Below are positions 9,205 to 17,997 of a stretch of 64,000 nt of DNA, piece after piece (the first letter of the stretch is position 1; each line of letters starts with the position of its first letter). The position numbers and the translations under genes were made by a program. The DNA comes from Thalassoglobus neptunius (GTDB taxonomy: Bacteria > Planctomycetota > Planctomycetia > Planctomycetales > Planctomycetaceae), in NCBI RefSeq assembly GCF_007859735.1, contig NZ_SIHI01000001.1, forward strand, positions 1,100,170 to 1,164,169. The letters run 5' to 3'. Under the pieces are notes generated by a model. It did not search any database. It had not been told where the DNA came from and worked only from the letters and a program-made list of their open reading frames with translations.

Positions 9205-9756
9205 ATGACCGAGACGTTGAGATTGGATTTGGTGACCCGGGCACAAACCGGTGACCGTGATGCCTTCGGGGAACTTGTTCAAGAGTACCAGGGGATTGTT
9301 TTCGCAATCATCTTTCGTCGATTGCGAAACCACTCCGAGGCTCTTGAAGTGACTCAGGAAGTCTTCATGCGAGCTCTTCGAAAGATCGATCAGCTTCGTG
9401 AACCTGAACGATTCGAAGGATGGTTGAAGCGCATCGCGGTGCGAATGGCCATCAATCGAGCTGTTCGTCGACCGAAAGAAACCATGCAGACTCCCGAGGC
9501 TTTCGGAGGGCTGACTGGTTCCCGTCAGGCACCAATTGAGGATGTGTTGAAGTCTGAACAGGCGGGACAAGTTCGGTCAGGCTTGTGTCAGTTGAGACCC
9601 ATGGATCGGGAAACGCTGTTGGCGTTCTACTTTGAGGGACAAACCTTGAAGGAGATGAGCGAACGGTTCTCGAGTCCAATCGGAACGATCAAGAGACGGT
9701 TGCACACAGCGAGAAATCGATTGAAGGAAGCGCTGTGCGACTTGCAACCTGCGTAA
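9205..9756 (+). CDS. ECF-type RNA polymerase sigma factor
   Basis: The 183-residue protein has region 2 near residues 10-80 (DAFGELVQEYQGIVFAIIFR, then EALEVTQEVFMRALRKID and FEGWLKRIAVRMAINR). Region 4 follows at about 125-180 (LRPMDRETLLAFYFEGQTLK, then SSPIGTIKRRLHTARNRLKE with its helix-turn-helix). The two are joined by a Pro-containing linker. Such factors direct RNA polymerase to stress or surface-response promoters. GGGGAGG at 9192-9198 lies 6 bases before the ATG. No anti-sigma gene follows: a terminator lies 85 bp downstream. Control must come from elsewhere, perhaps from the small ORFs upstream. Confidence 0.93.
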   Translation: MTETLRLDLVTRAQTGDRDAFGELVQEYQGIVFAIIFRRLRNHSEALEVTQEVFMRALRKIDQLREPERFEGWLKRIAVRMAINRAVRRPKETMQTPEAFGGLTGSRQAPIEDVLKSEQAGQVRSGLCQLRPMDRETLLAFYFEGQTLKEMSERFSSPIGTIKRRLHTARNRLKEALCDLQPA

Positions 9757-9840
9757 GAGAATTGAGAGTGCGCTGTCCGGATCAGTTCTGCTGTTTCGGG
9801 CGCGCACCTTGATTCTGACGCGAGTCATGTCAAAGAGAAA

Positions 9841-9875
9841 AGCCCGTCGAACTGAGTTCGGCGGGCTCTTTTTGT
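9841..9875 (+). terminator. Rho-independent terminator after the ECF sigma gene
   Basis: A 12-bp stem (AGCCCGTCGAAC 9841-9852, GTTCGGCGGGCT 9856-9867, one G-T pair) with loop TGA is followed by CTTTTTG. Confidence 0.9.
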
Positions 9876-9978
9876 GTTTTCAGTTTGTGTATTGATGCGA
9901 AGCAACGATTGGGTGATCGGCAACAATGGATCGTGTGAAGCAGTCAGGGTTTGCGATGAAACCTTTAAGGCGATGCGA

Positions 9979-10500
9979 TCACGAGCAACCTGTTCGCGGC
10001 AGCATTTCCCACTCTTCGCGGACCTTGCGAAGACCTTCTGAGCAGAGTTCGAATTCCTGGCTCAGTCTGCGCAAAACACCTGAGCGAGGTTCTTCAGGTT
10101 CTCCGGAGAGTTGGCTCGCCAGATAATAGGATCGCTTTCCCTGGGCCTGATAGTCGATCATCGCATCTTTGCGATCGAGAGCTTTCAGTCGCTTGAGACC
10201 TTCGGGATAAACCCCGGTCCAGAACAGTGTGAAGTCTCCAATGTGCCGGTGAATCTCTGCTTTCGGTTTGGAAGTACACTGCTCCGCTTCCATCATCATC
10301 TCAGCGACTTCTTCGAGTCGCCTTCCGACAACATCGCGAACCTTGAAGATGACATCCACTCGCGTGAACCGAACAAGCATGTCGGAGAGATAATCGATCA
10401 GCGGGGGATCGGCGACGCCAAACTCGACCTGAAAAGTCTGCTCAGTGACCGCAGCAAAGAGATTTCGCAACTGATCACTACCGGAAAGTACACGTGGCAT
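9979..10500 (-). CDS. Conserved hypothetical protein
   Basis: I do not recognise a family. The start is set at the ATG at 10500, because GAGGAGGAACACA directly precedes it; the longer frame to 10596 adds a basic, unlikely N-terminus. The 173-residue product (MPRVLSGSDQLRNLFAAVTE) is soluble and mostly helical. It contains a stretch of acidic and methionine residues (EEVAEMMMEAEQ), HRHIGDFTLFWTGVYPEGLK, and a C-terminus rich in Arg and Glu. The HIGDFTLFWTG motif looks conserved-like and could line a pocket. It is transcribed alone toward the sigma factor terminator. Confidence 0.7.
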   Translation of the reverse strand: MPRVLSGSDQLRNLFAAVTEQTFQVEFGVADPPLIDYLSDMLVRFTRVDVIFKVRDVVGRRLEEVAEMMMEAEQCTSKPKAEIHRHIGDFTLFWTGVYPEGLKRLKALDRKDAMIDYQAQGKRSYYLASQLSGEPEEPRSGVLRRLSQEFELCSEGLRKVREEWEMLPRTGCS

Positions 10501-11060
10501 TGTGTTCCTCCTCTTCCGTGTTCGTCGGATTCGACTCCCGTAACAGGTGTGTGTTTCAGCGAGGCGTGAATCGTTTCGAGGTGAAATCGTTAGCATTTCT
10601 GACGAAATTCACCAAGTTCAATTTCTCAAAGTTGTCTGCCAAGCCCAAAATTGTACGTCCCGAGTCTCGAGCGGTGGCAATTTTTGCCGACAGAATTATC
10701 AACTCGGGAGACATCAGCAACTTTGCATGTTGAACCGCTATAAGTGTTTGCGCCATCGATTTCTTCAAGCAAGTCGTTACAACCCGCAGCGTTTCGGTGA
10801 CGCGGTCAAACCGAAAGCAGGGCGATGATTGCGCAGATCCCTTTTGTCGTTCGACAGGCATTCCCCAGTTCTCCGTCGCGTTCGACGATATCAATGTGGG
10901 GATTTCAAGTTTTTGTTTGAGATGACATTCTTGCCCCCCTAGAATCAAGGGCATGTTGCTCTTGCCTGTGCACTCGCGTTGGTCAGTTTGAAATGGATTT
11001 CACCCTGTTCGTTAGTGTGAACTCGGGAAGACCATTACCAGAACTGCACTCAATGATGTC
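10501..11060. other. 560-bp non-coding interval with one partial repeat
   Basis: No convincing gene is seen between the hypothetical at 10500 (minus) and the HEAT-repeat gene at 11061 (plus). It should carry promoters for both. At 10955-10976 it holds a 22-base match to the core of the 90-bp repeat found at 20809 and 63551. Confidence 0.5.
10955..10976 (-). repeat. Partial copy of the 90-bp intergenic repeat
   Basis: The stretch TTGCTCTTGCCTGTGCACTC plus GC differs by one base from the same core at 63551-63640 and by one from that at 20809-20898. Similarity fades on both sides, so this is a short or decayed copy. The minus strand label follows the 20809 copy, taken as the plus orientation. 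Confidence 0.6.
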
Positions 11061-12446
11061 ATGAAGAGCCGGTATCGGGATCGACAGCTCGCTATGAACA
11101 GATTCTTTTTTCAAAGCCGCCCTCCGTTCCGGAAAGATGGCCTTCGGTCAGCCATCAGCAACGCCGTGAATCGCTCCCAGTCGAAGATCGTGCATCTTTT
11201 CCTGTTTCTGTTGGGGGGCTCATTCTGTCTCTTTGCTGAGCAAGCACCAGCGGATGTGATTCGATTGAAATCCGGGGGTGAAGTTCGTGGCGAGTTGAGT
11301 GAGGCTCAAGCGGAAGAGTCGGCTCCCGTTTCAATTCGCTCACTGAGCGGTGCACAAATTCTGATCCATCGTGACGACATCGATTTCGTCGAACGACGCT
11401 CGGCGGTCCTCGAAGAGTATGAAACACGCGTTCGTGAACTTGATGGGTCGATCGAAGCCCACTGGCAACTCGCCGAGTGGAGTCGAAGCCATCTCTTGAA
11501 CGAGAAGCGCGAAGAACAACTTCTGGCGATCGTCAGCATCGATCCCGAACATGCTGAAGCCCGACGGATTCTTGGTCATCAAAAACATCGGGGCCAGTGG
11601 ATGACCGAAGATGAGGTCATGTCTGATCGCGGGTATGTGAAGTATCAGAACAAATGGATGACGCCGCAGGAACTCGCGTTGATCAAAACGGATGTCAAAC
11701 AGCGAGAAGCGGAAATCCAATGGTATCCGAAGATCCGCGTCTGGCTCAGTTGGCTGACCGGGTCGGACCCACAGCGTCAACGCAAGAGCCTTGAGCTGTT
11801 CGCAGAGATTACGGACCCCGATTCCATTCCCGCTCTGCGAAAGATGATGGAACCCGATGAGAACACGAACGTGCGATTGCTCTACGTTGACGTGCTCGGA
11901 CAGATCGCTGGCTCCTCAGCCATTCCTGCACTGGTCGACCGATATCTGTTTGACGATTACGAACCAGTGCGGCGCGCAGCGATGGATGTCATCTTCAATT
12001 CAAGATCGGAAGCTGCGGTGTCGCTCCTGATTTCGGCGTTGCGGCATCAATCCAATCTGATCGTTCGCCGGGCAGCCCGGGGACTCGAAACGATCGGGGA
12101 CACATCCGCTGTTCCCGCGTTGATTGATGCTCTCGTTACGACGCATCGCGTGACCTATTCGAAGACTGAAGTCGCAGGCAACGGATTCTCCATGTCCGGC
12201 GGACAGGTCTCATTTTCGAACGGGAATCCGTACTCGACATGGTCGCCGGAGCTTTATGCAGCTGCGATCACCGGGCAGGTGAATGTTGAGCCGAGTCCGT
12301 ATCTCCCTCGAACAACTCGAACGTTTGCCGTCAGTGTTCCCGTCAAGAACGCGGATGTTCTCGCTGCTCTGGAAACGTTGACCGGTCGCAATCTTGGGTT
12401 CAACGAACGCGACTGGTACGTCTGGTGGTCCGTTCACAAGAGTTGA
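11061..12446 (+). CDS. HEAT-repeat protein with N-terminal export signal
   Basis: A hydrophobic segment (VHLFLFLLGGSFCLFAEQAPA) near residues 43-63 suggests export or a membrane anchor. Residues 64-130 contain VIRLKSGGEVRGELSEA, a beta-type segment common in exported planctomycete proteins. After a helical middle part come HEAT/PBS-lyase repeats at about 240-360, such as DSIPALRKMMEPDENTNVRL, SAIPALVDRYLFDDYEPVRR and SAVPALIDALVTTHR. These repeats usually form protein-binding surfaces. An ATG at 11094 is an alternative start; neither site has a strong ribosome sequence. The gene is convergent with the aldose epimerase gene. Confidence 0.85.
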   Translation: MKSRYRDRQLAMNRFFFQSRPPFRKDGLRSAISNAVNRSQSKIVHLFLFLLGGSFCLFAEQAPADVIRLKSGGEVRGELSEAQAEESAPVSIRSLSGAQILIHRDDIDFVERRSAVLEEYETRVRELDGSIEAHWQLAEWSRSHLLNEKREEQLLAIVSIDPEHAEARRILGHQKHRGQWMTEDEVMSDRGYVKYQNKWMTPQELALIKTDVKQREAEIQWYPKIRVWLSWLTGSDPQRQRKSLELFAEITDPDSIPALRKMMEPDENTNVRLLYVDVLGQIAGSSAIPALVDRYLFDDYEPVRRAAMDVIFNSRSEAAVSLLISALRHQSNLIVRRAARGLETIGDTSAVPALIDALVTTHRVTYSKTEVAGNGFSMSGGQVSFSNGNPYSTWSPELYAAAITGQVNVEPSPYLPRTTRTFAVSVPVKNADVLAALETLTGRNLGFNERDWYVWWSVHKS

Positions 12447-12524
12447 GACCACTTCACCGCTGATTCTTCGCATACCTCGAAGAATGCGAAGTCCGGCGTG
12501 TGCGAAGAGTCCCGAGAATCTGGT

Positions 12525-13484
12525 TCAGGCGTAGATAGGGCTTACCTGAATCGCGAGCCATGTCTGGAATTGCTCTCCTGGATCGAGAATCTGCAGGCCG
12601 GTATTGAGGTCTTGATGATGCAGGTTCATCGCATCGGTCACACAGGAATAGGGCTCCAGGCAAACTGCGTTTCGGTTTGCAGGTGTGAAGATGACCGCTT
12701 CGCGGAAGACGCGCCCGTCGCAGACCTGATTGATTTCGAGTCCGCCTTTTTCATCCACGACTGAAGTGCGAACCGTTTCTCCGTCGGTTTCCCATCCGGT
12801 GTAGACATTGTCGAATGTGCGCGTTCCGAACGTGACAGCTCTCGGTCGATCGGCACTGGATTCGAGGGGAAGGCGGCGGCCGGTGGGCAGGCTCTCTTCA
12901 AGTTCCCATTCTTCATGCACATCAACACCAAACGTGCAATCTTCAGGCTGGCTGTTTGCGGACAACGGGAGCCGAAAATAGGCGTGAGTTCCCAGTCCCC
13001 ACGGAAGTGCAGTTGGGGAAGGGTTCTCGATTCGGAACTGCGTCTCGAGCCGGTTCTCTGCGACTCGATACCGAATACTCAAAATGAAATCCGCTGGCCA
13101 GCACGCGGCACGTTGAGGATCATCGATGGAAAGTTGAAACTGCCCGGTGACGGAGTCTTCTGACTGTTCAACGACTCGCCACGGGCGGTCGTAGCAAAAG
13201 CCGTGAATCGCGTTCGGATGTCCCGGTGAAAGCGGAACATGGTAGTCCTTGCCTTCCCACTGAAATTGCCCAGCACGAATCCGGTTGGGAAATGGAAACA
13301 GGACAGGGATTCCGAACGAACTCGGTCTCGGCGGGTTGGTGAGAACATCCTCGGGAGAGTCGATGACTTGAACTGTCTCTCCGTTGAGATCGACCTGAAA
13401 CTGGAAGCAGTTGAATCCAAGATCAGGAGCAATACTGGCACGGGCGCCGCTTTGCTGATCGTGGATCGTGATTGCGTTCGTCAT
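12525..13484 (-). CDS. Aldose 1-epimerase family protein
   Basis: This 319-residue protein belongs to the galactose mutarotase-like fold, which interconverts alpha and beta anomers of free sugars or acts on hexose phosphates. The family pattern is clear: FGIPVLFPFPNRIRAGQF with its substrate Arg, HPNAIHGFCYDRPW with a catalytic-type His near residue 93, WGLGTHAYFRLP with His near 168, and AVCLEPYSCVTDA, where the Glu near 285 would act as base. Length is normal for the family. It is encoded 37 bp downstream of the TIGR03009 gene stop on the same strand, but no sugar operon surrounds it, so the substrate is open. Confidence 0.9.
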   Translation of the reverse strand: MTNAITIHDQQSGARASIAPDLGFNCFQFQVDLNGETVQVIDSPEDVLTNPPRPSSFGIPVLFPFPNRIRAGQFQWEGKDYHVPLSPGHPNAIHGFCYDRPWRVVEQSEDSVTGQFQLSIDDPQRAACWPADFILSIRYRVAENRLETQFRIENPSPTALPWGLGTHAYFRLPLSANSQPEDCTFGVDVHEEWELEESLPTGRRLPLESSADRPRAVTFGTRTFDNVYTGWETDGETVRTSVVDEKGGLEINQVCDGRVFREAVIFTPANRNAVCLEPYSCVTDAMNLHHQDLNTGLQILDPGEQFQTWLAIQVSPIYA

Positions 13485-13521
13485 GATTCGCCTGGACGTT
13501 CACGTCGAAAACCGAACAGCG

Positions 13522-14502
13522 TTACTTCACGCGTGGACCGGATTCCGCTTCTGATGTTCGAAAGATCCCCGGAGCAATCGCATTACGTTGTTCCTGCATC
13601 GGCAGTTGGTCGGGATCGGCTTTGATGTCCGCGATTTTCTTCCATGGAGGAAGAAGTGTCACGCTCCAGGGAGCTTTGAAATTGTTTTCGATAAGATTCA
13701 ATGGCTCAGGTTCATGGAAGATGTATGTCGTTTCCTGATTCCCAGAAGGGTCCCACAACTTCACAGCTTGAGGCATGAATGTCTTTGGGTTGAGCATAAT
13801 CTCTGCGCGGGAAAATTCACGTCGCAGGGCAGCCACCATGGGAATCGCAACAATATGAACTTGTGACTCCATGTCGTGCTTCTTGCCGAAGGTCATGGCA
13901 TAGCGCTGCTTGACGGAGTCGGCCTTCATTCCGAAGAGAAATGGCATTGGGCCATCGGTGATCCGTTGACCGCGATACTCGGCCGGAATCTCCATTTTCG
14001 AATAAGTTTTGGGCTCGTGGTCGAGTTCCAGAATTTCTTCGCCGGTGCAGATCCACGATTTGAGTTCGTCCGCCATGACTTCGAAAGTGGTTCCGGAAAC
14101 TTCGTGGGTCAGCTTTTGTCCAGCTGGAAGCTTCTTGCTGTATTCCACAATCTGTGGATCAGGATGGAAGTCCATTCGGGCTTTATCGGGAGCACCAAAC
14201 CAGTATTGCCCGACAGCTCGTTTTTCCGTGTGGAAAACGTAGTCGTAGGTGTACCGGACGAATTGCCCTTTGAGCGATTTGATCCCCGCCGTTTTCTGTT
14301 CCCACGTCTGGAGAACAGGATTCATTTCTTCGGGGGTCTTCAAATAGATTTGAGCGGGTTGCCCACCGCTTTGTGGGTTCGGACCCTGTCTGGGGTCAGT
14401 GCGGCCCGGAGTTTCCTGTCCGAATGCAGGGGAAACCAAAAGAGTTGAGAGAACGGCAAGGCTCTTCAGGTGAATTCTGAATTGAGAACCTGGGAGCGTC
14501 AT
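13522..14502 (-). CDS. TIGR03009-type secreted protein
   Basis: The start is set at the ATG at 14502, preceded by AAGGACTCCTC; the longer frame to 14649 is unlikely. Residues 1-27 (MTLPGSQFRIHLKSLAVLST then LLVSPAFGQ) are a signal peptide. A Pro/Gln-rich linker leads to a domain of about 220 residues with WEQKTAGIKSLKGQFVRYTY, FGAPDKARMDFHP, WICTGEEILELDHEPKTYS and PMPFLFGMKADSVKQRY. It resembles the planctomycete-specific TIGR03009 domain and looks like an outer-membrane-lipoprotein-sorting (LolA-like) beta fold. The role is unknown; a lipid-binding periplasmic function is only an inference. Confidence 0.8.
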   Translation of the reverse strand: MTLPGSQFRIHLKSLAVLSTLLVSPAFGQETPGRTDPRQGPNPQSGGQPAQIYLKTPEEMNPVLQTWEQKTAGIKSLKGQFVRYTYDYVFHTEKRAVGQYWFGAPDKARMDFHPDPQIVEYSKKLPAGQKLTHEVSGTTFEVMADELKSWICTGEEILELDHEPKTYSKMEIPAEYRGQRITDGPMPFLFGMKADSVKQRYAMTFGKKHDMESQVHIVAIPMVAALRREFSRAEIMLNPKTFMPQAVKLWDPSGNQETTYIFHEPEPLNLIENNFKAPWSVTLLPPWKKIADIKADPDQLPMQEQRNAIAPGIFRTSEAESGPRVK

Positions 14503-14696
14503 GAGGAGTCCTTCCCTGAATTCTGGCGTCTGCAGTTGTGGTGTCTTGAAAAACGACGCCGTGTCGCGCGGATTGTCCGCTCCGCCTTTCGTCATGTTGG
14601 GCGGAATGCCGGAGAGTCTATCCGCGAACGAGATCTCTGCAAAGGTCATTTCGGGCTGGCCAGAAATGGAAAAAATCCGCCTTCAACTCGATATCA

Positions 14697-14737
14697 ATAG
14701 AAAACGGTTCATGAGAGAGTGAGTCCCCCATGAACCG
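14697..14737 (-). terminator. Terminator after the BON-domain gene
   Basis: On the minus strand CGGTTCATG (from 14737) pairs with CATGAACCG (ending 14705) across a 15-base loop and is followed by TTTTCTATT. It lies just downstream of the BON gene. Confidence 0.75.
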
Positions 14738-14792
14738 CTATCATTCGAATCGAAGTCGACAACGGATTTTCCGCGGTCTCGACTTACCAGAC

Positions 14793-15956
14793 CTACCAGT
14801 TCTTAGGATTCATGAACCACCACCAGCGGTCGGTTCGTGAATCAAACTCAAGGTTCCAACTTCCATCTTCCCAAGACAGTGTGGATTTTCTCCACCCCAG
14901 AGGAACTTGGGGATATGGGTAGTATGGACCAATGTACGGCCAGGCGCTGGCATCGTACTGGCTGGGATAAGTCACAGCCGAATAGTTGTCATACTGTGCG
15001 TATGCTGGCCATGCGTTGCTTGGCATGTTCGGCGAATTGTAGACCTTGTGGCCCATCTGCTGGACGTTTCCAGGGTTGGGACCGTAAGCCTGCGGTGCAC
15101 CCTGAGGACCAGGGGCATAGCCTTGAACTTGCTGAATTGGTGCTCCCTGAGGAGGACCGTAAGGCATCTGTCCAGGGCCACCAAACTGAGGTTGACCGGG
15201 ACCACCGAACTGTGGTTGACCAGGACCGCCAAACTGGGGCTGTCCGGGGCCAGTTGGGCCGAACTGAGGTGCTCCGCCAGGAGCGCCCGGTGCTGGCTGT
15301 CCAGCGACAGTCAATCGGTTCATGACCTGATTGACACCAGGCACGCTTGCAGCAGCCTGATGTGCTCGCATTGCCTGTTCTGGCCCGTCAACTGTTCCGA
15401 TCAGACTCGCGACACCGTTCTTGTAACGGATCTCGATGTCGTAACCGCTCATTCCAACAGAAGAAAGGGCACCAGCGATGTTCTGGGCGACTTCCTGATT
15501 GTTCTGTGCACTCTGTGCGTACGAAACAGGTTGGACTTGAGAAGGTGCCCCGACTGGCTGTTGAGCCATTGCTGTCTGAGGCTGGCTGACTGGAGCAGCA
15601 GGAGTTGATCCCATGAGGCTCAACTGGTTTTGAACGTTTTGAACACCGTCAACGCGTCCTACGATTCGTGACACAGCTGCTCGCTGTGCTTCGTCTTTAA
15701 TCTGTCCGCTGATTGTTGCCGTTCCGGACTCGAACTGAATGGCAACGTCTTTGTGTACGAGGTTTGCTCTCTTCAGAGATTTTGCAATCTCTTCGGCAAC
15801 GCGCTGATTCTCGGTCTTCGAAGAACCTTCTGCCGGTGACGAGGCTTGCTCTGCACTGGATTGAGGTTGCAAAAGATCGAATGGGCCAGCAACTGAAACG
15901 GTCGGGATTGCTGCCAACAATCCGAGACTCAGCGCCCATTTCCTTGGCAGAAGCAT
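14793..15956 (-). CDS. Secreted protein with two BON domains and a Gly/Pro/Gln repeat region
   Basis: The start at 15956 has AGGAG 7 bases upstream, and residues 1-23 (MLLPRKWALSLGLLAAIPTV then SVA) are a signal peptide. Two BON domains follow: residues 53-115 (VAEEIAKSLKRANLVHKDVA, ATISGQIKDEAQRAAVSRIV) and about 155-220 (VAQNIAGALSSVGMSGYDIE, ASLIGTVDGPEQAMRAHQAA). BON domains bind membranes or other envelope parts. Residues 225-330 are rich in Gly, Pro and Gln, with an exact eight-residue repeat. The C-terminus is rich in Trp and Tyr (PYYPYPQVPLGWRKSTLSWE, RWWWFMNPKNW). A wall or outer-membrane location is likely. It has its own terminator. Confidence 0.88.
   Translation of the reverse strand: MLLPRKWALSLGLLAAIPTVSVAGPFDLLQPQSSAEQASSPAEGSSKTENQRVAEEIAKSLKRANLVHKDVAIQFESGTATISGQIKDEAQRAAVSRIVGRVDGVQNVQNQLSLMGSTPAAPVSQPQTAMAQQPVGAPSQVQPVSYAQSAQNNQEVAQNIAGALSSVGMSGYDIEIRYKNGVASLIGTVDGPEQAMRAHQAAASVPGVNQVMNRLTVAGQPAPGAPGGAPQFGPTGPGQPQFGGPGQPQFGGPGQPQFGGPGQMPYGPPQGAPIQQVQGYAPGPQGAPQAYGPNPGNVQQMGHKVYNSPNMPSNAWPAYAQYDNYSAVTYPSQYDASAWPYIGPYYPYPQVPLGWRKSTLSWEDGSWNLEFDSRTDRWWWFMNPKNW
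15181..15252 (-). repeat. Three tandem 24-bp repeats inside the BON gene
   Basis: Three units at 15181-15204, 15205-15228 and 15229-15252 encode GQPQFGGP three times. They differ only at third or silent positions, which points to recent expansion under protein-level selection. Confidence 0.85.
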
Positions 15957-16290
15957 GGACTCACTCCTTTAGGTTTTGAGTGTTCCGCAACCGTTTCCCT
16001 TTGGAAGCGGCACGTCCGGTTGTTCCGGTGCGGACTCGATCGAATGATAGTTATTCCACTCATCGGACTCGTTGGGGCGCTGAGTTCAATTATTCTGGTT
16101 ATTTCGTGGAGAAAGACATTTTTGATCGAATTCACTGGTCAACCGTCGGATTTCCCTCAAGTTCAGAGAGAGAAATCAGAGTAGGCGTCAACAGGACTGC
16201 CACAAAGAGGACAAATCGAGACCGTATCCGCTTGCAAACTTCCACCGTCGCACGTTTCGGGAGCGACAGGAATTGTTGCCGTGGATCAGT

Positions 16291-17103
16291 TTAGTTCTTC
16301 TGGACCCATTCAATGGCTTCTCGAACCAGATGCGCCATTTTGGGATGTGAAGGTTCCATGCAGGGGGAAAGATCAAACTGACGCAGCCGTTCCGAAGCTG
16401 TGGGGCCGATGCTCGCATGCGGAATGGTTTTCGCCACAGCGAACCATTCGTCAAACAGATTCATTTCTTTGGCGGTCTGGATGACGTGGTTGATCTGCTG
16501 GGCACTCGTCCAGAGGATCAGATCAAATTCGTTATTGATGAGTTGGCGAACAGAGTCTTGCAGCGGTTTGATGTCGTCGGGCAGTGTCCATCGATAAATC
16601 GAGACCGACAAAACCTCGGCACCTTGTGAAGAGAGCCATTCGTGAAACTCAGTGTTGGCGACTCCGTATTCCTGGACGGCGACCGTTTTTTCCGACAGAA
16701 CCACTTTCTCACGTGACATTTCTTCCGCAAGCTCATGCCAGGTATTCGGTTCAGGAGCCCGGACGTTCGGTTGCAGGCCCAGTTTTGCGAGGACGGCGGC
16801 GGGTTTGGGGCCACGCACAGCGATCACAGTTTTGCGGATTTCTTCCGTCAGTTCGTCAGCAGAGATTCGACTTTCAACAGCATCATAAAGTGCTTGCGTG
16901 CCGACTCCCGTCATGAACACCGAGACATCAACCTCTCCGGAAAGCAGCTTCTCAATATAATGCAGCGGTTCAGAATTCGATTCGAGTGGAACTTCCTGCA
17001 TTGAGGGAGCCACGGTCGGGATGCCGTGGAATCTTTCGATCAATCGACCCATCTCCGGAGCGCGGCGGCTTTCAAAGGCACAAACTCTGACTTTCGACGA
17101 CAT
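16291..17103 (-). CDS. hemD: Uroporphyrinogen-III synthase
   Basis: The enzyme cyclises hydroxymethylbilane to uroporphyrinogen III, inverting ring D, in haem and cobalamin synthesis. The start is set at MSSKVRVCAFESRRAPEMGR (ATG 17103); the frame to 17133 adds ten residues. The fold shows two alternating domains: residues 1-50 with the VRVCAFESRRAPEM strand, VSVFMTGVGTQALYDAVE near 70, a linker at VIAVRGPKPAAVLAKLG, then KTVAVQEYGVANTEFHEWL, FDLILWTSAQQINHVIQTA and HASIGPTASERLRQF, the last typical of HemD. Length (270) is normal. The gene stands alone; other haem genes are not in the window. Confidence 0.88.
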   Translation of the reverse strand: MSSKVRVCAFESRRAPEMGRLIERFHGIPTVAPSMQEVPLESNSEPLHYIEKLLSGEVDVSVFMTGVGTQALYDAVESRISADELTEEIRKTVIAVRGPKPAAVLAKLGLQPNVRAPEPNTWHELAEEMSREKVVLSEKTVAVQEYGVANTEFHEWLSSQGAEVLSVSIYRWTLPDDIKPLQDSVRQLINNEFDLILWTSAQQINHVIQTAKEMNLFDEWFAVAKTIPHASIGPTASERLRQFDLSPCMEPSHPKMAHLVREAIEWVQKN

Positions 17104-17221
17104 GGTGCTCGACTCACAATCTTGAAAATTCAAACAGCTTGACAGTTATAGCCAATCGTTCGCCGCTGTTGGCACCCATTGGAAGCAGCAAACACTTTGA
17201 TTCTCGCAAGACGCTCACGAA

Positions 17222-17280
17222 CTCGCACGAGCAATCACTGCTACTCAGCAAAGAAGAAGTGTTCTGGCGAATGCAGATGT
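17222..17280 (+). repeat. Degenerate copy of the 90-bp repeat
   Basis: CTCGCACGAGCAA at 17222-17234 is identical to the same core in the copy at 20809-20898. About 30 bases later GGCGAATGCAGATG aligns with that copy's AGCGAGTGCACAGG. The middle is not conserved. Confidence 0.35.
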
Positions 17281-17507
17281 CTCACGGAAATCGTTTAAGA
17301 GGTGATCACGCGAAGCATTAGAAAGCGGGCGTCGATTAGTTGTTTGGAATGTTTTCTTGCGTCGAGACTCAGCAAGTTTGCCGGATCGCCGAATTATTCA
17401 TTCGCCCAGCATGATCGAAGGATTCTCTCCGCTGTGATGAGGAGAGATGTTGGTTCGACAGTCGCGAAGTGAGAAGCATCAAAGGCGAATTGAGAAGTAT
17501 AAAAATA

Positions 17508-17610
17508 GTAAAAGCGAGTGAAAATGGCTGGGGGCGTGGGCGCTCGCCCGGAAGAACTCCAACGAGGAGAACCCCGGCCACACCCCCAGTCAGTGAACAC
17601 TCGCTTTTAC
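17508..17610. repeat. 103-bp element with terminal inverted repeats
   Basis: The ends are GTAAAAGCGAGTG (17508-17520) and its exact complement CACTCGCTTTTAC (17598-17610). Inside, CTGGGGGCGTGG (17528-17539) pairs with CCACACCCCCAG (17578-17589) with one G-T pair, and GGGCGCTCGCCC (17538-17549) is a further small hairpin. The single-stranded form would fold into one long branched stem. It has no coding capacity. It could be a miniature mobile element, a REP-like repeat or a structured RNA. Confidence 0.65.
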
Positions 17611-17997
17611 ATTGGCTCTATTGGCAATCCCCGTGCCACGACACGCCGAACTTTCTCGGAAAAGCGCATCTTGCTTGGCAATCAATGGTTGCGTTCATTT
17701 GGCTGATGTTGGATGGAATGCCACTTGCCACGAGATCGGGCATTGCCGCAGCGAGGCTGCATAAATGCGCATCAGCTTTCAAAGAATCAGTGCGCGAGAG
17801 ACAAAAAACTGCTGATCCAAAGCACCCTCAATCTCAGCCCTGAACGATTCGCACGAGCAAGAACAGCATTCATCGGAAGGTATGCGTAGAGGCAACTACG
17901 GAGCTGAAGTCTCACTCAGTTCGACTCCGTGTTCGGTGAGACGCGTTCATCGAGAAGAGCTGAGTTCGGACAGAAGTTATTCAGGAAGCAAAGTGCT

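Larger units (their letters stand above)
17104..17997. other. 890-bp non-coding interval
   Basis: No convincing gene is seen between hemD and the sigma-54 activator. It holds the structured 103-bp element at 17508-17610 and two matches to the CTCGCACGAGCAA core of the 90-bp repeat, at 17222-17234 and near 17848-17860. Confidence 0.5.

Noticed and set aside
10520-10545. tRNA T-arm-like GATTCGACTCCCG
   Set aside because: The flanking bases do not pair into a T-stem, and no acceptor or anticodon arm fits.
12463-12485. 8-bp hairpin between the HEAT and aldose epimerase genes
   Set aside because: Stem is short and no T-run follows on either strand; a terminator role cannot be supported.
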